A program made the position numbers and the translations under genes. The notes below the pieces were generated by a model. The model worked only from the letters and a program-made list of their open reading frames with translations. It made no database searches and was not told where the DNA came from. A stretch of 64,000 nucleotides of DNA, taken from assembly GCA_030035585.1 (NCBI GenBank), contig CM057468.1:54308145-54372144 (forward strand), in the 5' to 3' direction. The number at the start of each line of letters is the position of its first letter. Position 1 is the stretch's first letter. Below are positions 43,300-54,620 of the stretch, piece by piece. Source of the stretch: Dugong dugon (lineage: Eukaryota; Chordata; Mammalia; Sirenia; Dugongidae).

Positions 43300-45950
43300 T
43301 CTATTTCTAAAATATTGGCTGGTGAAAACCGTATGAATAGCAGCAGAATATTGTCTAATATAGTGCCAGAAGATGAACCGTGCAGGTTCGAAGGCACTCA
43401 AAGTACAACTGGGGAAGAGCTGCCTCCTCAAAATAGAGTTGACTTTAACGATGTGGATGGCTTAAAGCTATTGGGACCTTCGTTTGCTGATGTGACTGGA
43501 CTTAAAATGAGAAGAAACACTGCAAACATCCATTATGAATCCAGGAAAACTGGAAGTTGTCAAAAATGAAATGGAATGCGTGAAGATAGATATCCTAGGC
43601 ATTAGTGAGCTGAAATGGACTCGTGTTGGGAATTTTGAATAGGATAATCATAAGGTCTGTTGTACATAGGGTTGCTAAGAGTCGGAACCTACTCAACAGC
43701 ACCTAACAACAATAACAATCATATGGTCTATTATGCCGGGAATGACAAATTGAAGAATGGAATGGCAAACATTGTCAGAAAGAACATTTCAAGATCCATC
43801 CTGAAGTATAACACTGTCAGCGATAGGATAAAATCCCTACCCATATAAGGAAGACCAGTTAATATGATTATTATCCAAATTTATGCACCAACAACTAATG
43901 CCAAAGATGAAGAAGTTCAAGAATTTACCAACTTCTGTAGCCTGAAATTGATCAAACATGCAATCAAGATACATTGATAATTACTGGTGATTGGAATGTG
44001 AAAGCTGGGAAGAAAACGAAGGATAGGTAGTTAGAAAATGTGGCCTTGGTGATAGAAATTATTTTGGAGATCACATGATAGAATTTTGCAAGATCAAGAA
44101 TTTATTCATCACAGATGCCTTTTTTCAACAACATAAACAGAAACTACACACCCTGCCAGATGTAATACACAGGGATCAAACTGACTACAACTGTGGGAAG
44201 AGATGATGGAGAAGCTCAGTATCATCAGTCAGAAAAAGGCCATGGGCTGACTGCAGAACACACCATCAATTGTTCACACTCAGGTTCAAGTTGAAGCTGA
44301 AGAAAATTAGAACAAGTCCATGAGAGCCAAAGTACAACCTTAAGTATATCCCACCAGAATTTAGAGAACATCTCAAGAATAGATTTGATACATTGAACAT
44401 TAATGACCGAATACCAGACAAGTTGTGGGATGACATCAAGGATATCATACATGAAGAAAGCAAAAGGTCATTAAAAAGAAAGAAAAGACCAAAATGGATG
44501 TCAGAAGAAACGCTGAAACTTGTTCTTGAATGTAGAGTAGCTAAAGCGAGAAGAGGAAAGGATGAAGTAAAACAGCTGAACAGATTTCAAAGGGTGGCTG
44601 GAGAAGACAAACTTAAGTATTATAATGAAATGTGCAGACCTGGATTTAGAAAACTGAAAGGAAAGAACGCACTCAGCATTTCCCAAGCAGAAAAAACAGA
44701 AGTAAAATTTCAAGCCTCGAGTTGATATTTAAGGATTCTATGGGCAAAATATTGAACAACACAGGAGGCATCAAAAGAAGATGGGAGAATACACAGAGTC
44801 ACTATACCAAAAAGAACTGGTTGACGTTCAGCTATTTCAGAAGGTGGCATATGATCAAGAACCGATGGTACTAAAGGAAAAAGTCTAAGCTGCACTGAAG
44901 GCAGTGGTGAAAAACGAGGCTCCAGGAATTGACAGAATACCAACTGAGATGTTTCAACAAATGGATGCAATGCTGAAAGTACTCACACATCTATGCCCAG
45001 AAATTTGGAAGACAGCTACCTGGACAACTGACTGGAAGAGATCCATATTTGTGCCCATTCCAAAGAAAGGTGATCCAACAGAATGTGGAAATTATTGAAC
45101 AATATCATTAATATTACACATAAGTAAAATTTGGTGAAGATAATTCAAAAATGATTGCAGCAGTACATCGACAGGGAACTGCCAGAAATTCAAGCCAGAT
45201 TCAGAAGAGGACTGGGAATGAGGGATATCATCCTGATGTCAGACGTATCTTGGCCAAAAGCAGAGAATACTAGAAAGATGTTTCCCTTGTTTTATTGACT
45301 ATTCAAAGGCATTCGACTGTGTGGATCACAACAAATTACGGGTAACATTGCTAAGAACGAGAAGTACAGAACACTTAATTGTGCTCATGTGGAACACATA
45401 GACCAAGAGGTAGTCATTTGAACAGAAAAAGAGGATCCCATCGGTTTAAAATCGGGAGAGGTGTGTGTCAGGGTTATATCCTTTCACCATATTTACTCAA
45501 TCTGTATGCTGAGCAAATAATCTGAGAAGCTGGACTATATGAAGAACAACTCAGCATCAGGATTGGAGGAAGACTCATTAACAATCTGCGATACACAGGT
45601 GACACAATCTTGCTTGCTGAAAGCAAAGAGAACTTGAAGCACTTAGTGATGAAGATCAAGGACTACAGCCTTCAGTCTGGATTACACCTCAGCATAAAGA
45701 AAGCAAAAATCCTCACAACTGGACCAATAAGCAACATCATGGTAAACGGAGAAAATATTAAAGTTGTCAATGATTTCATTTTACTTGGATCCATGATCAA
45801 TGCCAGTGGAAGCAGCAGTAAAGAAATCAAAGGACATATTGCACTGGGCAAGCCTGCTGCAAAAGACCTCTTTAAGGTGTTGAAAATTGGAGCTACCACT
45901 TTGAGGACTAAGCTGCCTCTGGCCTATGTGAAAGCTGGACAATGAACAAG
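43300..45950 (+). pseudogene. RTE endonuclease-reverse transcriptase frame, broken
   Basis: Endonuclease sequence appears as IQIYAPTTNAKDEEVQEF near 43.87 kb. A linker piece is open at 44393-44725. The reverse transcriptase is open at 44904-45098 (NEAPGIDRIPTEMFQQM, IFVPIPKKGDP). It then passes through FIDYSKAFDCVDHN near 45295 and a last open piece at 45610-45945 (LSIKKAKILTTGP). The catalytic YADD reads YTGD at 45592-45603, so an essential aspartate is replaced by glycine. Many stops and frameshifts separate the pieces. It is clearly inactive. Confidence 0.88.
43662..43716 (+). mobile_element. Ultra-short nested RTE/AfroSINE tail
   Basis: Only about 55 bp: GTACATAGGGTTGCTAAGAG, TCGGAACCTACTCAACAGC and ACCTAACAACAATAAC. 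This is the last part of an RTE element. It is flanked by AATCATAAGGTCTGTT (43646-43661) and AATCATATGGTCTATT (43717-43732), a 16-bp target-site duplication with two differences. It interrupts copy B. Confidence 0.85.
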
Positions 45951-46239
45951 GAAGACTGAAAAAGAATTGATGCCTTTGAATTATGATGTTGGTGAAGAAT
46001 ATTGAATATTCCATGGACTGTCAAAAGAATGAACAAATCTGTCTTGGAAGAACTACAGCTAGGATGCACCTTAGAAGTGAGAATGGCGAGACTTAATCTC
46101 ATGTACTTTGTTATCAGGAGGGACCAGTCCTAGCTATGGATGGTAATACCTGCCTCCAACGTGCTAGATCTCTTCTGATAAGACGTTGAATTTCATAGTG
46201 TCTTGGTGTTCTTATTTATAAAACGGAGGTGTTGTTTTT

Positions 46240-46426
46240 GAAGGAGCCCTCATGGTGCAGTAGTTAAGTGCTCGGCTGCTAACCCAACGGTTAGCAGTTC
46301 GAATCCACCAGCCACTTCCTGGGAGAAAGATGTGGCAGTTTGCTCCTGTAAAGATTACTGCCTTGGAAAGCATATGGGGCAGTTCTACTCTGTCCTATAA
46401 CATTGCTTGACAGCAATGGGTTTCGG
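46240..46426 (+). mobile_element. AfroSINE, full head, damaged tail
   Basis: GGAGCCCTCATGGTGCAGTAG, TAAGTGCTCGGCTGCTAACC and a B box AGTTCGAATCCACC are well kept. The module AGATGTGGCAGTTTGCTCC is present. Near the end, where related copies read 'cctatagggtcgctatgagtc', this copy has CCTATAACATTGCTTGACAG, so about 20 bp are lost or replaced. Confidence 0.9.
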
Positions 46427-46888
46427 TTGTTATTAGGCATTGTTTAGTCGGTTCCGACTCATGGCAACCCTATGTACAACAGAACGAGACACTATCAGGT
46501 CCTGAGCCTCAAAATCATTGCTATGTTTGAGCCCATTATTGCAGCTACTGTGTCAATGCATCCCATTGAGGGTCTTCGTCTTTTTCGCTGACCCTTTACT
46601 TTACCAAGGATGATGTCTTTCTCCAGGGACTGGTCCCTCCTGATAATATATCCAAAGTAGATTAAATGAATTCTCACCATTCTCCCTTCTAAGGAGCATT
46701 CTGGCTGTACTTCTTTCAAGACAGACTTGTTCGTTTTTCTGGCAGTCCATGGTATAGTCAATATTCTTCAGTAACACCGTAATTCAAAGGCATGAATTCT
46801 TCGATCTTATTCATTGCCCAGCTTTCAAATGTATATGAGGAAAAAAATACCATGGCTTGGGTCAGGCACATGTTAGTCCTCAAAATGG
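46427..46888 (-). mobile_element. RTE LINE, copy C (5'-truncated)
   Basis: TTGTTTAGTCGGTTCCGACT, CTATGTACAACAGAACGAG, CATTGAGGGTCTTCGTC, CTCCAGGGACTGGTCCCTC and GGCAGTCCATGGTATAGTC are the reverse of the RTE 3' 460 bp. Its 3' end meets the 3' end of the AfroSINE directly (tail to tail). Confidence 0.9.
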
Positions 46889-47878
46889 AGATAGTAATGT
46901 TCAATTTCCCTACAAAAATCTACGCCACTACAATCTGCCTGGTGAGGCATAAGCCTTAAACCCCCATTTGATTCCATTAACTGAGTACCAGCGAGGGCCA
47001 TTTGGATTTCTATGGAGATAACATCCAGACTCCATGATTTGGGCTATTTTTTTGGCCTCTTGGCTCTCCTGGTTAACAATATGAGAATTTTCATAAATAT
47101 CCACACACACACACACGCATACACTTTTCACCTCTGAACTCTCACAAATTTTTTAAATGATTCATTCATTTAAAAAATATTTATTGCACATATACTGTGT
47201 GCTAGGCACTGTGCTAGATGTTGAGAATAATGCAGAAAACTGGACACACACGGCCCCTCCCCTTATGGAGTTTTTATTCTGTGAGGGTAACTGACAAACT
47301 TAGGAAAGATGTTGAGCCTTTGGTTTTGTTTCTGATCCAGCAGGAGGATCCCCATTGCTCACCAGTAGTCCACAGATCAAAGTTTAAGGTTCAGTTATTG
47401 AGTAGAGGAGTTTTATACTCTGTTCACTGGATTCCTATAGCTTACAGGTTGGAGTTGGTGGAGGAATGGAGAGTGATATGCAGAGCACATGTGGTCCTTG
47501 ACCTTCCACCTCAGATTCCACCACTTTAAACAGTTTTACATATTCTAAAGATTTTATTTGGAATGCCAGTAACCCCTTAAAAATTTTTAGAAAAAAGAAG
47601 ATATTATCTAGATTTAAAAAAAAAGTTTCAGATAGGGCTATTGGAAAACAGAGTAGGAAATGGACTTCTTTAAGGAGTTGCAGAACAGCAGCGCACTGAG
47701 AGTCTAAAGCCAGGTCTCCTGAAACTCAATCCCAGGTTCTTTGTACTTTGCCATTCAATTTCTTAGGCATATACTCAGTCATCTGTGGAGTAAAGTGCTA
47801 TTTTATACTTCGAAAATTATAATATTAGAGCTAGGAAAATATTATTAAGAGTTATCTAATGCAACCTCCCACTCTATA
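46889..47878. other. Mostly unannotated; L2-like relic at about 47.16-47.30 kb
   Basis: A short CA tract is at 47101-47115. TTTATTGCACATATACTGTG, TGCTAGGCACTGTGCTAGAT and CCTTATGGAGTTTTTATTCT at 47.17-47.28 kb are L2/MIR-type. The rest is unassigned. Confidence 0.45.
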
Positions 47879-48359
47879 TGTCTTAGTCATCTAGTGCTGC
47901 TATAACAGAAATGCCACAAGCGGACGGCTTTAACAAAGAGAAATTTATTTCTTCACAGTAAAGTAGGCTAAAAGTCCAAATTCAGGGTGTCAGCTCCAGG
48001 GGAAGGCTTACTCTCTCTGTCAGCCTTCTCATCAATGCTCCCCCGGACTAGGAGCTTCTCCACGCAGGGACCCTGGGTCCAAAGGACACGCTCTACTCCT
48101 GGCACTGCTTTCTTGGTGGTGTTAGGTCCCCCTCTCTCTCTGCTCACTTCTCTCTTTTATATCTCAAGAGATTGCCTCAGGACACAATCCAATCTTGTAG
48201 ATTGAGTCCTGCCTTGCTAAACAACTGCCACCCATCCTCCCTCATTAACATCATAGAGGCAGGATTTACAACGTACAGGAAAATCACACAATACCAGGAA
48301 TCATGGCCCAGCCAAATTGATACACACATTTTTAGGGGACCATAATTCAACCCATGACA
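47879..48359 (-). mobile_element. MaLR-type solo LTR
   Basis: On the plus strand it starts TGTCTTAGTCATCTAGTGCT and ends CATAATTCAACCCATGACA. It matches the LTRs at 5.5, 17.7 and 49.0 kb. The flanks CTATA (47874-47878) and CTATG (48360-48364) agree at 4 of 5 bases. Confidence 0.87.
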
Positions 48360-48434
48360 CTATGTAACAGAGTTTTTTAAACTGTAGGCGATGATCACTA
48401 GTTGGTCAAGAAATCGATTTAGTGGGTGGTAACC

Positions 48435-48466
<32 letters not shown>

Positions 48467-48579
48467 AAAGAACAGAATGTATCAGGATGCATACCATATG
48501 ATAAGGGTAAGAGTTGTATCATGAAACTTATATATGAATGTGTAAGTAGATAGATAGACAGACAGACGGATAGATAGAT

Positions 48580-48618
<39 letters not shown>
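48435..48618 (+). repeat. Microsatellites (AT)14, (GATA/GACA)n, (TG)n
   Basis: (AT)14 lies at 48435-48462. A GATA/GACA block is at 48548-48580, followed by TG repeats to 48618. Unassigned sequence of 85 bp separates the first from the second. Confidence 0.95.
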
Positions 48619-48619
<1 letters not shown>

Positions 48620-48983
48620 AAGTTCAAAATCCACTGATACTTAGGAACTCCTTTAACTTCATTCTAAGATGAAGACTCCAAGAACAGAGCCATGTAGCTC
48701 TCATTCTTCCCTAAGCAACCCATTCTAGTTCTACTAGATCAAGACGATCATAAGGCATTAACCCTCGATCACAGGTTATAGTTTTGCAGATTAAACAATC
48801 CTCACTTCTTCAACAATTCCCCTGTGACAATTTCCAGGCCTTTCTCTATCCTAGAGTTGTTGTCAATGGCTTTCTCAGAATAAGATGTCCTTAATTTAAA
48901 ACAATCCTCCAGTTAGGATCAGCTTCATAATGAAAATGAGGGTCCCCTTGCTCAAAAACTAGTGAAAATTTCAGGATGGTGAC

Positions 48984-49490
48984 TGTCTTAGTTATCTAGT
49001 GCTGTTACAACAGAAATACCACAAATGGATGGCTTTAACAAAGAAAAGTTTATTCTCTCACAGTCTAGTAGGCTATAAGTCCAAACTCCTGTGTCAGCTC
49101 CAGGCGAAAGCTTTCGCTCTGTCCGCTCTGGAGGAAGGTCCTTGTCATCAATCTTCACAAGTCCAGGGGCTTCTCAATGCAGGGATCCCAGGTCCAAAGG
49201 CGGCGCTATGCTCCTGGTGCTTTTTTCTTGGTGGTGTGAGGTCCCCATGTCTCTCTGCTTGCTTCCCTCTTTTATATGTCAAAAGAGATTGGCTTAAGAC
49301 CCAATCTAATCTTGTAGATGTCATCAACATAACTGCCGCTAATCCACCTCATTAACATCATAGTGATAGGATTTACAATACAGAAAAATCACACCAGATG
49401 ACAAAATGGTGGACAATCACACAATACTGGGAATCATGGCCTAGCCGAGCTGACAGATATTTTGGAGGGGACACAATCCAATCCATGACA
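48984..49490 (-). mobile_element. MaLR-type solo LTR
   Basis: It runs from TGTCTTAGTTATCTAGTGCT to CACAATCCAATCCATGACA. GAGAAAATAAACTTTTC-like signal sequence (complement of AAAAGTTTATTCTCTC) lies near its 3' end. Flanks GTGAC and GCAAC agree at 3 of 5. Same family and same direction as the LTR 625 bp to the left. The two have different flanks. Confidence 0.87.
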
Positions 49491-50276
49491 GCAACCACAG
49501 TGCATTAAACCAGGCATGAGACCCTTTTAAGTCTGGACTCTGTGCAACAATATAGGTCAGTGCCCAGGAGGCTGGTCCTGCTTCCAGGTACAGGCCAACT
49601 GCTACAGGAGACCCTGGGTTTTTTGCTGCTGGCATTTCTGGCATCACTCTATTATTACAGCTCTGACCACAGGAGCTTGTTATTTCCCGGGTGAGCAGTG
49701 ACCGCAAAGGCCCTCGCCTGGGAAACCCTATCTATTCTCCGAGCACCATGGGAAGCACTCAGCCTGTTTTGTGCTGTCTCTTTCACCCTGGCCACACCAC
49801 CCCCTTGCATCTTTCCTCCTCAGACATGGAGGTCTTTGATGTGAAATTTCATGCTCAATCTCATGGCAGCCAGATTCATGAGTTATGCGGTGCTCAGGGT
49901 TCCAGGGCAGCAGTGTTCAATACGCCTGCCTACTGGGTTCATTTAAAAATGCTCTGTTCACATATTGAATTGCTCATTAAAATGCTCTAAGTTGGTAATA
50001 TAGCCCTAAAATGGATATACTTTCTTAAAATCTCAGTCAGTTTGTGAAGACTCCACACTTTGTGAAGACTAAATATGATATTACTTAGAAAAGGAGCTGT
50101 GAAAAGTCTAACTCAGGGCTATAATTAAGCCAGAATCAGGTAATTTCATCCTAAAACAATGCAATCATTTAGGTCTTTATCTTAGGAGGAGATCATGAAT
50201 CAGAAAGTCTCAATCCTTTATTTTAAAAATATCGATCTAAACTGCAAATACTTTTAACTAATTAAACTATCAACTA
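49491..50276. other. Unannotated intergenic sequence
   Basis: Nothing recognised. A near-duplicate of TTTGTGAAGACT occurs at about 50040 and 50060. Confidence 0.4.
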
Positions 50277-50430
50277 TTGGAGTCCTGGTGGTGCAGTGGT
50301 TAAGAGCCACAGCTGCTAACCAAAAGCTTGGCAGTTCAAATCCACCAGCCACTCCTTGGAAACACTTTTGGGCAGTTCTGTCCTACAGGGTCGCTATGAG
50401 TTGAAATCGATTCAACAGCAACGGGTATGA
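50277..50430 (+). mobile_element. AfroSINE (short form)
   Basis: GGAGTCCTGGTGGTGCAGTGG is the A-box region; GGCAGTTCAAATCCACCAGC is the B-box region. TCCTACAGGGTCGCTATGAG and GATTCAACAGCAACGGGTA form the body and end. The copy is well preserved. Confidence 0.92.
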
Positions 50431-51096
50431 GTACAAGTATGCACTACAGTTAACATTTTAGATTAAATATTCACTGAATGTCAAAACGTAGTTTAGGGAC
50501 CAAAGTCAATTATATTCTTAAAATAATCATGATTATGAAATCTCCCTTCTACTTATTAAAATGAGAAGTAGAAATAAATATTGGCATATGAAGTTTGTAC
50601 CTAATGTATTGGCAGACTTTCATAATGAACACTCTAAGTTAAGCAAAGTCCCCATTTAATGCAAAATTCTGTTCTTGGATCTGCAATTTTCTACTTTTTT
50701 CCCATTGCAATTTAAGTAGAGATTTTCTTTATAGAAAATCTATAAACTGGTATATTTAATTCAAAGAAAATTCTTTCTTCTAAATTGCACAGAATTCTGA
50801 AGGAAGTCCCTCTTGTAGCTAACCCCAGTACATGTCACCATACTGTGAAGCTCTCAGAGAGGAGCTGTGACTCCTCGTTATGTGTCCCCACAGTGTTTGA
50901 CTCATGGAAAGAGCTCAGTAAATGTTGACTAATGCCCGAATGTTTCCTCACCAAGCCTCCAGGACTGAAGGTTCTCCTTGCTTAAAAAATCATCACTCTG
51001 GTTCACACACATTTTCTGGGTGTGAGAAAATTAATTATCTGGTTTTTTTTCCAAACAGTTTCCCCAATAACTAATCCAGACTGGAGGGCACCTCAA
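50431..51096. other. Unannotated intergenic sequence
   Basis: The string TGACTCATGGAAAGAGCTCA near 50.90 kb followed by GTAAATGTTGACTAATG may be a small MIR tail. Nothing else is recognised. Confidence 0.35.
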
Positions 51097-51111
51097 AAAT
51101 TTCTCTCTTTA

Positions 51112-51617
51112 TTCACCATTCAGCCTGGGAGTGGACAGCCCCATAAAACCAAATGGGACTAATGAGGTACAGCAGTCCAGTGACAAGGGCCAGAAGGCAG
51201 GAGGGGACAAGGAAGCTGGTGATAGGGAACCCAAGGTTGAGTAAGGATATCGTTGATGTGTTGTGAGATTGTTAACCATTGTCACAGAGCAACATGTGTA
51301 GTAACTGTTAAATGAGAAACTATTTTGTTCTGTAAGCCTTCGTCTTAAGTGAGAATAGCAGCACAACTGGAAGAGCGTAGTCAATGTCACTGAACTGTGC
51401 ATGTAGAAATTTTTGAAATGGTGTATCTTTGGCTATGTGTATTTTCACCAAAAAAAGAGGTTGAGAAGTTAGAGGGTTGACATGTTGTGGGGTTGTTAAC
51501 CAATGTCATAAAACAATATGTGTACTACTGTTTCATGACAAACTATTTGTTCTGTAAGCCTTCACCTGAAGTACAATAAAAAATAAATAAATAGTCAAAA
51601 CGCAAAAAAAAAAAAAA
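51112..51617 (+). mobile_element. 5'-truncated L1, last 480 bp
   Basis: TTCACCATTCAGCCTGGGAG through AATAAAAAATAAATAAATAG and an A-run match the end of the full-length L1 (29.52-29.99 kb) with few differences, including both terminal modules. Flanks AAATTTCTCTCTTTA (51097-51111) and AAAATTCTCTCCTTA (51618-51632) form a 15-bp target-site duplication with two differences. After the usual end it has TCAAAACGC before the A-run, a short extra piece. Confidence 0.9.
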
Positions 51618-51632
51618 AAAATTCTCTCCTTA

Positions 51633-52310
51633 AAGATTCTTCTGTACAGCAACACATTAAATAAAATGAATGTCTGTGTCATTCAGGACAGACCTAGGAC
51701 GAGGTAGTATGTTAAATTTGTTTTGGACACCACCTCCCTGGTTTGTTAACACTGTTCTCTCCTCCAAGTCCTGTCATTGCTCTCCCTGCTGCTCTGCTTA
51801 CTTAAGATGGGCCATTGGAAAGTTCATCTTGAGAGAGAGAGAAAGGAGATGTTTCTACATAAGGACCTTTCATTGGCATCACGCAGGGAGATACCATTTC
51901 CCACATCATTCAATCATTGACATAATGCTAGCCACTCAGAAACTTCAATATAAGGAATCCCTCACTGACTATTAAGAGTCAATATTAAAAAAAAAAGAAA
52001 ATGTAAAGACAAGAATTATACTGATTCCCAGGCAAGGTATGTAGAGTGAGAAGTGACTGTAGAGAAACCCATGGAGAGTTGTAAATTTTGTTGAGAGACC
52101 TGGGAGCTTGCTAACGATAATGCAACCCCTCACTGGTTCTCTTAATTTCTAAAATGCTTTCTTTTCTTCCTTTCTCCTTCCCTTTCTCCCTCCCTCCCTC
52201 TCTCCCTCTCTCCCTTTCTTCCTTCCTTCATCCCTTCCTCTCTTCCTTCCTTCTTTTCCTTCCTGCCCTCCTTCCCTCTCCCTCTCCTCTGTCGGACTCC
52301 AGTAATGACT
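51633..52310. other. Unannotated sequence with a polypyrimidine tract
   Basis: Apart from the C/T tract, nothing is recognised. Confidence 0.45.
52158..52291 (+). repeat. Polypyrimidine (CCTT/CCCT)n tract
   Basis: About 134 bp of almost pure C and T on the plus strand, with only two brief breaks. Confidence 0.95.
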
Positions 52311-52314
52311 GAGA

Positions 52315-52545
52315 GCATATTCCCAAACCATCTGGGTTAGAATCCCGGCTCTACGACTTACAAACTATCTGATCTTGGAAATTTTACTTAATCTCTCTGG
52401 AGAGCAGAGTTCACATTTATAAAATGGGGGTGTTAACAGCATCTAACTCATAGAGTTATTGTGACTATTCATGAATTATTTAGATTATTTAAATGTCAAA
52501 CACTTAATATAGCGCCTGGCTCATATTAAACCCTAAATCAATGTC
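52315..52545 (+). repeat. MIR
   Basis: CATCTGGGTTAGAATCCCGG, CTCTACGACTTACAAACTAT, TTTACTTAATCTCTCTGGAG, TTATAAAATGGGGGTGTTAA and AATATAGCGCCTGGCTCATA form a nearly full-length MIR. Confidence 0.87.
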
Positions 52546-54391
52546 ATACATCATCAATGTCAAATAGTTACATTTTCCCTAAAACACACAGAGACAATGA
52601 AATAACTCTTTATCTCAGAATTCTTAGTCCTGCTCCACAAAGTCCATTAAGTCTTCTCTATGGTCTGCCATTTTTAGTAGCTCTTAAAATATGACATCCT
52701 TCTGAGGGTGCGTCACTGTAAAAAATCATTCATAAACTGGAAATAAGAGATGTTGGCTTTTTTTTTTCATAGAGACTTTTCACAGTTTACCTTCCTGTAG
52801 AAAATCAATGAAGGCCACGTAAACACAGAACATTTCTGCTTCCTCAGCAGTCATCATTAATTATCACTGTTGAAAGCACACCACATCATTCGGATGAAAA
52901 AAAGTTGAATATCCATGAAGGGTCGGTAAGTGCGTGCATGGTCAATATAGTTTGTTCCTTAACACCTGCCCATTGGCGATACATATATGCTGGTGGTTAT
53001 GGGAAGGACACGATGAGAGAGGATAAGCTATCCTCCCAGATCCATCAGCCTTCACCCTTCAGGAGCACAGGGTGTTGCTGCAGCAGCATTGCAGCTCAAA
53101 GGACAGCATTCCTAATGCACAAGAGACGCATTCCTAAAATTCTGAGAGGCCTGACATCTTTAAACACACTATTTCTGTCCATAAACAAAACAATATATTA
53201 AATCCACTTTTTAAGTAAAGACATTGTGGGATGAAGTCTTACGTAACCGATCGTTTTGCTAAGTTAGTATTACTTGAAGCTATCTCCCCATCCCTGGGTT
53301 ACTCTTCGTGATAAATCCAGAGATTAGTATATAAGCCTGTGTAAAGGGGAACAGAGGATGCTTTCTCTCTCGTTGCTTGTTTCCAAGTTTTCCCAACATT
53401 TTGGGTACCGAGCATTATACCGTATTTTTACAAGAACAACGCACACCTTCTAGGTTTGTTTGCCAACTGCTCCCTCCCTCTGCGAGGTAGTTTTGTCATT
53501 GCTTTTTGTAAATTCTTTTTACAGTCACATATAAAAAAATTGGCACAGCTGTGCTCATGAAAACACCTAGCGGGGGAAGGAGAGATTGGCAAACAAACGT
53601 AGAAGGCAGGTGTTATCTGGGTAAAAATATGGCATATGACCTTCCAGGATAGAACATGGGATTAACTGTCACTTAAAAGACGAGAGAATATGTTTAAGCA
53701 CACATTGGCTGCCCATGTCGGTGTCATGTTTGGAACACGAAGCAAGAAAACGCCTAGGCTTTTTCTTAAATCAGTGTGTCAAATGTTTTATGTACAAACT
53801 CAAAGAATATTTCATTCATGCAGCAATTTACCTGCAAACCTCTTGACATGGAACCAACAAATCTCCCTTTCCTCCTTCCCCTCATTACAGGAAGAAATCT
53901 GGTAATTAGTCTTACTGCAATTACTTTGAGTGAGTTTGGGGCTAAAATGAGATGGTTCTAGCAACAAACCCCAAAGCACATTATTTACCAAGGTGATAAG
54001 ATGAGCTGGATATTGACTTTTTTGTGTACTATTGAAGAGCCCCTCTTTCCAAAGTAAGAAGAAGAAGGAGGAGGAGGTCTCTTTGTAAGAACTGGCATTC
54101 ACAGACATTTTTCCTTATACATGCAGAAGCTGAATCTGAACATCTGCGCTTCTTAGAGTTTTGGATGGAAAATATGAGTGTCAACGTCAAATGCATACCA
54201 AGTATAAAGAGATGAAAAGAGTGAAAGAGTAGATGACTCCTGGGCACATTGAGTCTATTTCCTCAATAACTACTTAAAATATTCTGGAAAACCAGATATT
54301 TAGAGTCTAGGTAAGTATTTGTCAGCCAGTCAATTTTCTTCCTTAGCTCAAGAATGAGAAATTACAAGGTGGGAGATGCAATTCTTCAGGC
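52546..54391. other. Repeat-poor sequence
   Basis: I recognise no transposon or exon. Overlapping frames of up to 98 codons have no domain signals. Composition is not skewed. Confidence 0.4.
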
Positions 54392-54620
54392 AGCATAACA
54401 TGTGCTCTGGAGTCAGGCTGCCAAGGTTCAAATTCCGGATGTCCCACTGATTAGCTGCATGGCCTTAGCTCAGTTTCTAAACTTCTTCAGCCTCAGTCAC
54501 CTCGTCTGTAATATGGAAATAATAATAATACCTTCCCAATAGGATTGTCGAGAGGATGAAATGAGATAGGCCAGATAGGGTGTGTGGTAAGCCTGCCCTG
54601 TGTTAGCTGTTACTATCATA
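54392..54620 (+). repeat. MIR
   Basis: CATGTGCTCTGGAGTCAGGC, GGTTCAAATTCCGGATGTCC, GATTAGCTGCATGGCCTTAG, CAGTCACCTCGTCTGTAATA and AGGATTGTCGAGAGGATGAA follow MIR from end to end. Confidence 0.87.

Larger units (their letters stand above)
43147..46132 (+). mobile_element. RTE-clade LINE, copy B, nearly complete but 3'-deleted
   Basis: It spans about 3.0 kb, from the 5' untranslated part (GCTGTACTGTGGTGACTTGC) to near the 3' end (AGGAGGGACCAGTCCTAG). The terminal 170 bp or so, seen in the copies at 18.65, 46.43 and 59.53 kb, are absent. RTE elements are compact LINEs with one frame for an APE endonuclease and a reverse transcriptase. Losing the 3' end instead of the 5' end is not the usual truncation and points to a later deletion. 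A 71-bp interruption is described separately. Confidence 0.88.

Noticed and set aside
43646-43732. Intron or host sequence within RTE copy B
   Set aside because: The 71 extra bases have a target-site duplication and RTE tail sequence and lack splice sites.
46240-46320. tRNA gene
   Set aside because: The A and B boxes belong to the AfroSINE head. There is no complete cloverleaf and the sequence is shared with many SINE copies.
47879-49490. One provirus with two LTRs and a 625-bp interior
   Set aside because: The interior has no retroviral sequence, only microsatellites and unassigned DNA. Each LTR has its own imperfect 5-bp flanks, so two solo LTRs are more likely.
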